Part shown: one piece after another, positions 1 through 8,746 of the stretch
How the letters are laid out: each line of letters starts with the position of its first letter
Position numbering within the stretch: the stretch's first letter is position 1
Source: Purshia tridentata
Lineage: Eukaryota; Streptophyta; Magnoliopsida; Rosales; Rosaceae
Length of the DNA stretch: 21,252 nt
NCBI GenBank assembly: GCA_003254885.1
Contig: QANT01007401.1
Location: 1 to 21,252, forward strand
Direction: 5' to 3'
Translations under genes and position numbers: made by a program
Notes under the pieces: generated by a model
What the model saw: the letters and a program-made list of their open reading frames with translations, nothing else
What the model was told of the DNA's origin: nothing
Databases searched by the model: none

Positions 1-359
1 ATTATTAAAATTTAGTATTTAAAGTCAATTAACCTATATAATATCCGTCAGAACATTTTCAATTAAAACATTTAAGATTATTTAATTTTTATATTTTTAA
101 ATTTAAAATAATAAAAGATATATTAATATTCATTTAAGTTATATATACATTAAAGAATGTATCAACTCACAAAATAGAAAATAATCAAACAAGTAGGAAA
201 ACGGTGCATAGATATCTAAAGCCCAATAACTTTTTGTTGGTTTACAAGGATGATGATTTACCATTGATTTTGAACTCTTAGGTTTCCTCAAACCAGGTTA
301 AAGAAAGAAATAAATTTGTGTTTTAAAAATTTTTAGTTCTGATGGTTCTGGAGCATATT
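1..359. other. AT-rich spacer, no gene seen
   Basis: This stretch is AT-rich and has stops in all frames. I find no recognisable protein fragment, RNA gene or clear repeat boundary in it. Confidence 0.6.
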
Positions 360-572
360 AAGTAACTAATGCACTTCCAGACCTGAGCTTTGGATGCTTT
401 CCAGATCTGAGCTCTCTCTGAGTCATCTTGGTTGCTCCTTTGTCTTTGTGACTATGTCTAAGTGTATTTTGTTTGCTTTGTTACTCTGTCTTCTTTGTTC
501 TTGCTGGTTTTTTTGTAAGCTTGGCTGGCCTCTTTCAATGAAATTTCATTTGTCCTAAAAAAAAAGTAACTA
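360..572 (+). mobile_element. Short non-LTR retroelement copy (SINE or 5'-truncated LINE) with target duplication
   Basis: The insert at 369-563 ends in a short A run (556-565) and is flanked by the direct repeat AAGTAACTA (360-368 and 564-572). A poly-A tail with a short target-site duplication is the signature of target-primed reverse transcription. The body is T- and CT-rich and ends with TTTCAATGAAATTTCATTTG just before the tail, which resembles the 3' end of plant LINEs. A 15-base string, TTCCAGAYCTGAGCT, occurs twice near its left end. No coding sequence survives. It could be a SINE, because I cannot see a clear RNA polymerase III A box and B box either way. Confidence 0.6.
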
Positions 573-630
573 CTTTTATATGTAGCACATATTATATTAT
601 TAGTTATGATTTAATTGTATACGCACAATT

Positions 631-1729
631 GAGAAACTTAAGGTGTTAAATTTTGAAATTTTTGGAGAGATTTCGCCGAAAATTTTGTTTTTAGGAGGGG
701 CCGAAATTTTGAAAGCTTCCATAAAAAATTTCAGAGAAATTTCCTGAAATTTTCAAAATGAAATTCAAACCATAAAATCAAAATCACAATTACACAAAAT
801 TGGCACATAAAACCTTAGGGGAATGAAAGCCTAAGGTGAGAGAAGGAAAACCCAAAAAAAAAAAAATTGTGATCGGAGCTCGGAGGTGGCCAGAATCGGT
901 GAAAGAATCTGACGGTGGCACGGTTTAATTTCGCATTTTCCGACGCCTGTGGTGGCTGGCTGGCGTGGAGGAAGGGTGAGAGAAGATGGCCAGCGCCTAG
1001 GGTCCCGTTGGTCACCTTCGGTTGACCAGAAAAGAAAAAAGAAAGAAGAAGACCAGCCAGGTGGTCACGGGCTGCAGGGAGAGAAGGAAAAGAAAGGAAA
1101 GGAAGCAAAGAAAAAAAAAGAAAGGAAAAGAAAAAAGGAAGGAAAGAAAAAAAAATGAAGAAATGAAGGAAAAAAAAGAAGAAAGGAAAAAAAAGAAAAA
1201 ATTTAGGATTAATTGAGGTTTGAGGTATTTAGGCAATTGAAAAAAAAAAAGGTTTGGAATTTCGTATAAGGTTTTATTTAGTCTTCTAATTTTGGGGTTT
1301 CCTTTGGTCTTTGACTTTGGCTTTAGTTTTGTTTTTTTAATTTCTAAACTATATATTTCTATACAAAAAATAATTAAAAATGCTCTAAAAAGCCTAAATC
1401 TCTAATATCTTATACCTTATCCTAAAAAATATAAAATATAAATAATATACTAATTTCATTTATTAATTATACTAATTTTATTTAATTGTATATTTGTCTC
1501 CAATGCACATTATAATCACCTTAACACATGAAACCTATTATAAAATTTGGTTTCTTCAATATTTTTTTTATCAATATAGATTATATGTTAAATAAACATA
1601 TAGTAAAGTTTCATTCAAAATTTCCGTATTTTAATAACAATTTCCGCAAAACCCTAGCGAAATCGAAATTTTCTCGAAATTTTCATCGAAAATTTCCACA
1701 AAACCGAAATTTAACTCCTTGGAGAAACT
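631..1729. mobile_element. Non-autonomous hAT-like DNA transposon, 639-1721, with 8-bp target duplication
   Basis: The perfect direct repeat GAGAAACT flanks the element (631-638 and 1722-1729). The ends form an imperfect terminal inverted repeat. The left end reads TAAGGTGTTAAATTTTG and the right end, read on the minus strand, is CAAGGAGTTAAATTTCG. Subterminal regions of both ends are packed with GAAATTTC/GAAATTTT motifs (about 650-760 and 1610-1715), as often seen where a transposase binds. An 8-bp duplication points to the hAT superfamily. There is no transposase. The interior holds a GC-richer block (about 870-1080) and a polypurine block, and both may be acquired sequence. Confidence 0.65.
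1076..1204 (+). repeat. Polypurine/polypyrimidine tract
   Basis: About 130 bases on the plus strand are almost only A and G, made of AAGGAAAAG-like steps with very few pyrimidines. It lies inside the hAT-like element. The long lysine/glutamate- or phenylalanine-rich reading frames across it come from this composition and are not genes. Confidence 0.85.
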
Positions 1730-1834
1730 AGAGTTAATTTTTGCATATATAATAATAAATTTTCATACTTCATGTTCTGAATTTATTGCTACTCCCTTTG
1801 GATAATAATTGAAGAGCTTAAATCCATTGCAGTC

Positions 1835-1886
1835 TCACTATTGTTCTATAGATACCAAAGTCACTATTGTTCTATAGATACCAAAG
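1835..1886 (+). repeat. Perfect 26-bp tandem duplication
   Basis: The unit beginning TCACTATTGTTCTATAGATA occurs at 1835-1860 and again, without a mismatch, at 1861-1886. It sits just before the first recognisable kinase exon of the pseudogene. The perfect identity suggests a recent slippage or repair event. Confidence 0.9.
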
Positions 1887-3215
1887 TCATCTTGAAGTGC
1901 AAGTACTTTTCAGGGCAAGTTTTCACTAACGTGGTTGGAAGCCGATATTATGTTGCTCCGGAGGTACTCCTCAAGCATTGTGGACCAGAATTGGACGTGT
2001 GGAGTGCCACCAATTTGGGCAGGTAACGGTGGTTGTTTGATATTTGAATGAAACAAAGTTTATTTCTACGTTGTGCTATAACTAAAATATACCGAAAAGA
2101 CATGAAGCATCTCTTTATTTGGTGATGTTTATTCTCCATTTTTGTTGGATGGGGCTTGTCATTATTACTACCCGCGCAGATATTTGTTATTAGCAAGATT
2201 ATGTGATAATTGTATAACACAGCTGAGGCACCCAAACAAGGATGTCTAACCTCAGGCCTTTTCAAGTCGAACTCAGTGCAATCAATGTTTAAAGACAATC
2301 AGCTACCTTTCGCAAGCTAATTTAGCTAAACAAAAGAAAATTTAAAAGTCAGCCTTAAATTAATAAGTATAGTACATGGGAATTATTGCTTTCTTTGCAC
2401 CTCACAACTATTTTCTTCTTCAATATGAGGTTTTCCAAATTTTAGGAAATTGAGGACCAAAAAGATTCTAGTGAAGTGGAATTAATCATAATTGTCCAGT
2501 CACCAGTGTAGGTCGCACTTTTTCACTCCCAAGCTTTTAAGTGACGTATCTTCATTTTCTAGGTGATCCTTAGATATGTGAAAATGGGGTTGCTCTTGAT
2601 AAAGCACTAGATCCAGCTGTACTTTCTCGTCTCAAACAGTTTTGTGCTATGAGCCTGCCTATCAACAAGTTAAATAAGCTTGCCTATCAACAAGTTAAAT
2701 AAGCTGGCTTTACGGGTAAGTGCAAGTGGGAAATTGAAACATATTGTTAGCCATTCCATAGATGCTCTATTTGTGAAAAGCACATTCATACTTGATGTTT
2801 ACTTTTGGCATATGCCGCTTAAGTATTAACCATGCATGCTGAACACTATAACTTATTGTGATGAAAAGTTGTATCTTTATGTTTTATCAGGTAATTGCTG
2901 AAAGCACTCTGAGGAGCAAATTACTGGGCTGAGACTGAGAGAGATGTTCAAGGGAATGGATACCGATAATGGTGGTGCAATCACATTTGATGAACTCAAA
3001 GATTGTTTGTGAAGATATGGCTCTGCCATGAAGGATGCAGATATGTGATCTTATGGATGCAGTAAGATGCCTGTTTCCAAACAGATTGTATTAACATTTG
3101 GCCTATACGGGGAATAGCACGTAGCTAACATCCTGAACTCATACTTGCCCTATTGGCAATTTGGCAGGTTGACGGTTGTACAGCAAAATCAATAGAGGAG
3201 AACAAATTTTTTGCT
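1887..3215 (+). pseudogene. Calcium-dependent protein kinase (CDPK/CPK) pseudogene, intron-containing
   Basis: Intact relatives are Ser/Thr kinases fused to a calmodulin-like domain. Four exon remnants keep the gene order. At 1908-2022 the kinase activation loop and APE region are visible ([20 protein letters not shown], then DVW). After a deletion that shifts frame, PPIWAG follows, directly before a GT donor. At 2563-2715 the post-kinase and autoinhibitory junction follows ([20 protein letters not shown], then KQFCAM and NKLNKLALR). At 2891-3061 are VIAES and the first EF-hand (MDTDNGGAITFDEL). From 3168 a weak second EF-hand may remain. Lesions include TGG to TAG at 2571, a TGA at 3010, a 6-base CTGAGA duplication near 2930, a lost base near 3045, the kinase deletion and the absent N-terminal kinase lobe. 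The wording resembles the CPK5/CPK6/CPK26 group, from memory. Retained introns indicate a duplicated rather than a retrocopied gene. Confidence 0.9.
2656..2705 (+). repeat. Perfect 25-bp tandem duplication inside the CDPK pseudogene
   Basis: The unit beginning TGCCTATCAACAAGTTAAAT is present at 2656-2680 and at 2681-2705. It duplicates the segment that encodes the NKLNKLA part of the autoinhibitory region. The extra copy shifts frame and adds a TAA. Confidence 0.9.
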
Positions 3216-3478
3216 TCATAATCATTGTTCTCATAGTTGGTTACGTGTGCCTTCTATTTGGTTGTATGATTTATAAGTACTCAATATGAGAAATGCTCTC
3301 TGGAGTTGGGAAATGTGACTAGCAATCAAAGTGGAATTACACTGTTTGTCGCGTTTTTCATTGTATTATATTTTGGGACAACATGCTTACATATAAACAA
3401 CACCATCCAAAATCCAGAAGACCCTAGTCTAAGCCAAGTCCCCCCCATGGGTTAACAAGATCATCATCATCGCCCTCA
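3216..3478 (-). other. Spacer and probable 3' UTR of the acidic-protein gene
   Basis: This lies between the CDPK pseudogene and the stop codon of the minus-strand gene. On the minus strand an AATATAATACAATG stretch (about 3360-3375) would serve as an A-rich polyadenylation region, giving a 3' UTR of about 110 bases. The polyadenylation position is inferred, not shown. Confidence 0.35.
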
Positions 3479-4981
3479 TCAATCATCATCATCGCTGTCA
3501 CTCTCATCATCGATATCATCATCCTCACCATTATCCTCCTCAACATCTTCAGCCTCGTCATCCTCACCATCTTCCTCCTCCTCAACATCATCAGCATCGA
3601 CCTCACCATCAACATTCACTACCTCCTCATCATCCTCCTCATCATCCTCATCATCATCCTCCTCATCATCCCCTTCTTGCCCATGATGTAACATATGGAC
3701 ATGCATCTGAAAGATAGCCAAATACACCTGTTCTAAATTCAGTTGATTTAAAATCATATTCACACCATCATCCCACCAATCATCGCCTTCCTCCTCGACC
3801 TGAAACAGTGCATCAGGTGGATTCTCGTCAAAGGCGATTATGCCATTCACAAGCGCAGAAAACAAGGGGTATGGAACGGGAGGGCAATGAAGCCTGTGCA
3901 AGTTGCCACGCGCTGTGACATGCACGTACACAATGAAGTAATGCTCGGGGGTGTGGATTCCTGGAATGCCACCAGTTTCATTATGTATAGTGAGTATCCT
4001 TCTTACTTGTGCAAGAAGAGGATCGATTGCTTCGTAATTGGCAGGTGACACAAAACCGATAAATTGTTTCGGCCCCGAAATGACTGTCCCAATGATTGGT
4101 CCACACGCTCTGGCAACTGGGATGCCGGAGATTATGTATTCTTTTTTGTGCTTCTTGGGGTCTTCCATCCGCCGGCGTTTATCTTCGTTGGCAGTGGCGG
4201 GGCCACTCTCCAGCATCCTCTTACTCTGCTCGACATTGAATGGCTCCTGCGGCTGCTCCACCACCACAGTCCTAGCAGTCCTTACCGGCACGGATTCAAA
4301 CTGTAATTTTAATAAAATAAAAGTTGAAAAAGAACTGCATGCTGAAAAGAAACTAAATGACAACGAAAGACATTAAAATTCAAAGTGAAGGCTCACCTTG
4401 AGAGCAAGATGTTCCAGATTCTTTAACTGTATGTCAACGAGAAAAGCTTTAAGTTCACCAGTGCCACTCTGCAAGCAAGCCATTGTTAAATTAAATCTAA
4501 ACAGCAACGATCTTCTTGATTTTCTTGTTTATAAATCAGTTTCAATTTCACAACTCGAAACAGAACAAAAAAGAATTAGAAATGAGAAGAAGCTTTGCCA
4601 CTAACCTCCATGTCGAGCGAACTCGATCGCTCTCTCTCTCCGTTTCGATCGGTGCGCATGGATACTTCCTTCCTTGAATCGCCGGAAACACCTCGCAATT
4701 CAACCTTCTACCATCGAAATCAAACATAAACATTAAAAATCTAAACAGTAATATAAAGATTTGGCGAAATCGTAGAACAAGCATCGACACAGTAATACAA
4801 AGATTTGGCGAAATCGTAAACAAGAATCCAAACACTGAAGTAGAGCAGGAGAGTTTACCTTCTTCATCTCTTCGCTCTGATCGCTCTCCTCCGTCTTTGA
4901 TATCAGTAATATAAAGATTTGGCGAAATCGTAAAACACGCTTACCATCATCTTCATCTTTTCGCTCTCTCCCTGTTTTCAT
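3479..4981 (-). CDS. Unrecognised nuclear-type protein with long acidic C-terminal tail (4 exons)
   Basis: I do not recognise the family. Exons on the minus strand are 4981-4859, 4707-4606, 4468-4397 and 4300-3479. Introns are 4858-4708, 4605-4469 and 4396-4301. All have GT-AG ends and fall between codons, and the joined frame is open for 372 residues. Basic clusters KRRR (about 140-143) and KKHKK (about 148-152) look like a bipartite nuclear signal. A central region (about 155-300) has mixed composition with PHWKV-unrelated aromatic and histidine residues, for example HTPEHYFIVYVHV. The last 63 residues are about three quarters Asp or Glu, ending SDSDDDD. The ATG at 4981 is the first after the predicted transcription start and is in frame. 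An alternative start is the ATG at 4867, giving 334 residues. Such tails occur in histone chaperones and chromatin proteins, but that is only composition. Regulation: TATA box and site II motifs lie just upstream. Confidence 0.75.
4746..4932 (-). repeat. 29-bp sequence present three times in the 5' part of the acidic-protein gene
   Basis: Copies lie at 4746-4774, 4790-4818 and 4904-4932. On the plus strand each reads CAGTAATA(T/C)AAAGATTTGG followed by CGAAATCGTA, with one variable base. Two copies are in intron 1. The third lies in exon 1, where it encodes LRFRQIFILL. Alternatively it lies in a 50-base GT-AG segment (4944-4895) that is short for a plant intron and would break the frame. The copies are all in the same orientation. 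Confidence 0.9.
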
Positions 4982-5060
4982 CGCGCTCTCCACGTTTCGG
5001 TCGCCCTCTCTTCTTTTCGAACGCTCTGTTGTTTCGCGCTTCTCTTTTGATTAGTTTGAA

Positions 5061-5143
5061 TATTTATAGCTGGGCCTACGGGCTTGCGTTTGTTACCTTT
5101 TTCCTGTGGGCTGTTGGGCCTAACTGGGATAGGCTGTTGGGCC
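5061..5143 (-). promoter_or_regulatory. Promoter of the acidic-protein gene: TATA box and site II cluster
   Basis: Reading the minus strand, TATAAATA lies at 5068-5061, so transcription should start near 5030-5036. Upstream of it are three TGGGCC motifs on the plus strand (5071-5076, 5115-5120, 5138-5143) plus TGGGCT at 5107-5112. TGGGCY site II elements bind TCP factors and are typical of promoters of growth-related and housekeeping genes. Their clustering just upstream of a TATA box supports the gene call. Confidence 0.65.
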
Positions 5144-6084
5144 TATGTGTTTAACAAAACAGTGCTTCACAGGCCAGTCCTATTTTTTCCTTCCTTTAGA
5201 CTAAGACCTAATAGTTTTTGGTTTTTTACTCAGGTCCAAAATTATACTTTACCTTCCACGTCGGTAAGGTTATCACCACCGAAGTCTGGAGGTTTACAAC
5301 CCTTGCCACCATATCCCTATGCGGCAAAATTATCGAAATACTTATTTTTTTTCTCCAAATTTTCTCCGATTTCCTCTCCTTTGATGGTTGGGTTTCTAAT
5401 CCTGATACAGATTAGATTTTTGAAATTTTTACGAATCTAATTCAACTATTCCTTCATAAGTAACGTTCCAAATACAAATTATTAAACCCTTTTCATTAGA
5501 CAACCTGGTCAACCTAAATTTGGACGTGAAAATTTTAGATGGAGCCATGTCGATGGAAAAGAAGGACAATTAAGGCAAGAGAAGACTCATGGTACGTTTT
5601 TCTTTTCAACTTCTATGTTGGTTTTTCTTTTGTTTTTATTGTGCTCAAATTGATCTAAGTTTATTACTTAATGAAATAAATTTTATAGATTTAATGTACC
5701 AATTTCTGGGTTTTCGAATTTTGGGGTTTTCTTATTTGTGGGTTTTCGAATTAAGGGTTGTTCATCAACTTTTGTTTCCCCTTTCGAATTGATATGGTTT
5801 TAAGGATTAATAAAAATTTTATTTGTTTTATTGTACCAATCTGCGGGTTTTTGGGTTTTATTTTTACAAATTTGGGGGTTTCGATTTTAGGTTTTATGTA
5901 CCTATTTATTGTTGAGGTTGAGCATTTGGATTATTTTTGGCTTTCAATTTGAGAATTATGCTTCCAATTTATGAGCGGGTAAATAGTTTGAAACATATTA
6001 TTACTACTATTTTTTGTTGAGAGTAGGAATTCATTTGGAGATTTTGCGAGTTTTAATTTTGCTAATTTGTTCTTCTCAATTCAG
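5144..6084. other. T-rich spacer, possibly old 5' part or intron of the HIT zinc-finger copy
   Basis: No exon can be supported here. The stretch 5590-6080 is T-rich with repeated GGGTTTTCGAATT (5705-5760) and ends in a good branch/acceptor-like TTGTTCTTCTCAATTCAG, so it probably was the intron upstream of the first recognisable zinc-finger exon. Open frames of 60-118 codons here have no recognisable content. Confidence 0.4.
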
Positions 6085-6440
6085 TTGCCTAAAGCAATTT
6101 TCAGGATACACATGCCCTCGATGCAACTCTAGTCCCTAGGTATTGTTCCCTACAGTGCTACATGGTATGCTTTTCCAGTAATTTACTGGGATTGTTTGGA
6201 ATTTGTATACTATTTTTGTGTTTGATAAATTTGATAAATTTGATGTGTTTTGTATTTTTTTTTTTTGTTTGAACAGCCTCATAATATTTGATATCCGAAT
6301 CGTTCATGCGAGAAATGTGGTGGGGAAGCTTGGGTAATTGGGGCCCGACAACGATGCTAGACAAAAGATGGTAGACATACTGAAACGATTTCATCCTGAA
6401 GAAGAAACTGATGGCATGATGGATGAAGAATAGAAGATGG
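6085..6440 (+). pseudogene. HIT-type zinc finger protein pseudogene (ZNHIT2-like)
   Basis: Intact relatives have a treble-clef HIT zinc finger. Animal ZNHIT proteins of this type work in the assembly of chromatin-remodelling and snoRNP complexes. Exon 6085-6164 gives CLKQFSGYTCPRCNS and, after a 7-base insertion with a TAG (about 6133-6139), YCSLQCYM before a GT donor. Exon 6277-6440 gives, with a frame change at 6313 that follows FMRE, NVVGKLG, a stop (TAA at 6335) and then LGPDNDARQKMVDILKRF plus HPEEETDGMMDEE, ended by a TAG at 6431. There is also a TGA near 6289 and a lost base near 6295. The Cys pairs of the finger are visible. The 112-base intron is retained, so this is a duplicated gene copy and not a retrocopy. 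The finger matches plant HIT proteins remembered as CHVCQKQFSQYTCPRCN. Confidence 0.85.
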
Positions 6441-6497
6441 TATGTTATTATTTGTTTGGTACATTGTGGCCTAGTCGACTAAGTTTGCTAGTTTACT

Positions 6498-6870
6498 TTT
6501 TTGGTACTTTGCAGCCTTCTCTTATGATATTGTTGTAAGAGTGGTCTAGTGTAGACTAGGTAGATTGCATGATCAATCTTGGCTATATCATCTACTATTG
6601 CAATTTAGTGGACGAGTTTAATTCAGCTAGCAATTTTCAACAATGTTCTAATAAATGTGACATTTTCAGCAATTTTGTTACATATTTGGTACATACTCGG
6701 AACATGTGACATTTTTCTTTTGGTAGACTGTGGAACATATTTTGTTTATCATTTTAATTGTTATTTTATTTTGTTACAACTTACATTGATATCCTAATAT
6801 GTTATCTTAGTCTTTTTTTCAATATTTTTTATTGGATCAATATTGGTACATATTTGGTACAGGGGTAGTT
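6498..6870 (+). repeat. Left arm of a long inverted-repeat element
   Basis: This arm is the inverted counterpart of 7600-7920 plus 20374-20424, at roughly 90 per cent identity by eye. Its outer end is near TTTTGGTACTTTGCAG (6498). Its inner end runs through ATTGGATCAATATT to about 6870. It contains CCTA-GTCTACAC-TAGACCAC (on the minus strand, 6541-6561), which is the uninterrupted form of the site into which the hAT-like element inserted in the other arm. Confidence 0.85.
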
Positions 6871-7599
6871 TAATTGAAATGTTAGTTATTTTTTAAGCGG
6901 TGGTGCATATTGTACTATGGTTTGGTACGTCATTATGATTTTGTTTGTACTGATGAATGTCATGGTAATTGCAGGACACGAAAGAGTGCAACAATGGGGG
7001 TAGTTTGACCTACTGATCGAAACTTGTTTTGCAACCTTGTACCTCCCTTGCTAAGTTCTTGTAGAATTTGCTTATGAATGAGTGATAATGATATTGTGTA
7101 TTGTTCATATGTCTAGGCTTTGGTACATTTTTTTTCGCGTATGTTTTTTTCATCTAGTGTTAGTTCCGAAATGAGGAACAAGTGGTCTATATAAGCAGAT
7201 ACTTTAATTGTAATTTGTAAAATCTAAGAGCATTTGTTCTACGTAAATGCGCGCGTTTTAGTTTCACTTAAACCTTAAACCCTCGAATTACATTAAACCG
7301 TAAACCATAAATCTTGTTACTGTAAACTCTATACTTTTTAAGAAGCCCCAAACTGTGGTACTTAAAGACCCATGGCTTATAATTAGGCTACTTGTTCCGG
7401 TACATTTAAAATCACTTTTGGTACATACATGGTTTTAGGGTTGGTACTTGGTACCGGGTCGTTGTTGCCACGCTCGGGTATTTTTGGTTGATTTAGAGTT
7501 TTTTATAAATGTATAAGGCTCAATACCCTTTGTACAAACGTGATTTTAAATGTACTGAAGCAACTAAACCCTCAACCATAAAACTTAAACCAAAAAGTT
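6871..7599. other. Spacer between the arms of the long inverted repeat
   Basis: No gene is supported. The stretch has many TTTGGTAC or GGTAC motifs (for example 6921, 7118, 7352, 7397, 7418, 7442). A smaller internal inverted repeat pairs 7384-7425 with 7531-7566. A possible splice acceptor plus short open piece follows at 6975, beginning GACACGAAAGAGTGCAAC, which I cannot assign. Confidence 0.5.
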
Positions 7600-7920
7600 T
7601 AAACCCTGTACTAATATTGATCCAATAAAAAATATTAAAAAAATGACTAAGATAACATATTAGAATATCAATGTAAGTTGTAACAAAATAAAATAACAAT
7701 TAAAATGATAAACAAAATATGTACCAACAGTCGACCGAAAAAAAAGTCACATGTTCCGAGTATGTTACCAAATATGTAACAAAAACACATGAATCAACTA
7801 TTTACATTTATTAGAGCATTGTTGAAAATTGCTAGCTGAATTGAACTCGTCCACTAAATTGCAATAGTAGATGTTATAGCCAAAATTGATCATGCAATCT
7901 ACGGTCTGCCTAGTCTACAC
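7600..7920 (-). repeat. Right arm of the long inverted repeat, inner part
   Basis: Inverted copy of 6553-6870. Long blocks match without gaps, for example the minus-strand CTACTATTGCAATTTAGTGG and CTCGGAACATGTGAC. The arm stops abruptly at 7920, exactly at the hAT-like insertion. Its missing outer 50 bases are found at 20374-20424. Confidence 0.85.
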
Positions 7921-8204
7921 TAGAGTACACATGGATCGGTTATTTAAGTATAGCAATTTTCATATTTATATTCATATTTGATCTATAATTTAGATATCCA
8001 CAAAATCGGATCGAATCGGATCAGATTACGGATAATATCTAAATAATAACATAAAAATTATTTAATACTTACAGAACATAAAAATCATTCCTAAAATTAA
8101 TTCAATAGTTATACATTATAAAATTCAGAAATTAAGACAAGCCTCAAACATAACAAGTTTCTACTTTCTAGTATTCCTAAACTATATACTATATATATTT
8201 ATAA
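7921..8204. mobile_element. Left portion of the hAT-like element
   Basis: AT-rich. It holds the left terminus and the GATCGG-rich subterminal block. It is cut at 8204/8205 by the first Helitron-like end, which follows an A as expected for insertion between A and T. Confidence 0.6.
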
Positions 8205-8718
8205 CTAGCAATTGTGCCCACACGAGGATGCTGAAAGTTTACAAAATGTGTTGAATGTTGGAAAAGTTTTAATGGAAAGATACAGTGTCTGTTTGCCCAG
8301 GCTTTTGGCTTCTATATAAAATAATGATTACATCACCAGCGTCAACTTAAGTGTAAGAAGCAACTGCTCTTCCCTAGATATTTTTCTCGCAAAGAATATA
8401 ATGCTTTAGTGGAACTTTAATATCAACATTCTTATTATTTATGATCAGTTGAAAAGGATAAATTGCGCCTAAAATCCATTAATTGTGACTTGCATAATTG
8501 ATGGTGGTATAACAAATATTGAAATAACTTAAGTAATGGCAGCCAAAACTCTTCCTCAATTTGCTATTTAAATGTAAGGCTTTATGATAAGAAACACATA
8601 CACTAAAACACACAGAAAGAGGCTGACAAAAAAAATTTCCACACAAAATTAGAAAATAATAAATATAAAAAATGACTAAAAAAAGAAAATGAGAGAAGAA
8701 GGAAAAAGTTATTTTCAA

Positions 8719-8746
8719 ACATGACCGGAACTTTGACCGGTCATGT
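8719..8746. repeat. Perfect 10-bp stem hairpin
   Basis: ACATGACCGG and CCGGTCATGT are separated by eight bases. No T run follows, and it lies within H1 away from any gene, so a transcription terminator is not indicated. Confidence 0.6.

Noticed and set aside
949..1236. Overlapping open frames on both strands rich in Lys/Glu or Phe/Ser
   Set aside because: They are produced by the polypurine tract, have no domain content and overlap each other.
3424..3615. Met/Arg-rich frame on the minus strand and plus-strand frames at 4038-4376
   Set aside because: They are other-frame shadows of the acidic-protein exon. The acidic frame has clean splice joins and they do not.
3461..3670. CAT/TCC trinucleotide-rich tract as a microsatellite or CRISPR-like array
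   Set aside because: It is the coding sequence of the Asp/Glu tail, with irregular units and no spacers.
5084..5952. Plus-strand open frames of 64-118 codons
   Set aside because: They lie in promoter and T-rich, intron-like sequence, are hydrophobic by composition and match nothing.
7260..7320. TAAACCCT-like motifs as interstitial telomere repeat
   Set aside because: The units are irregular, interrupted and too few.
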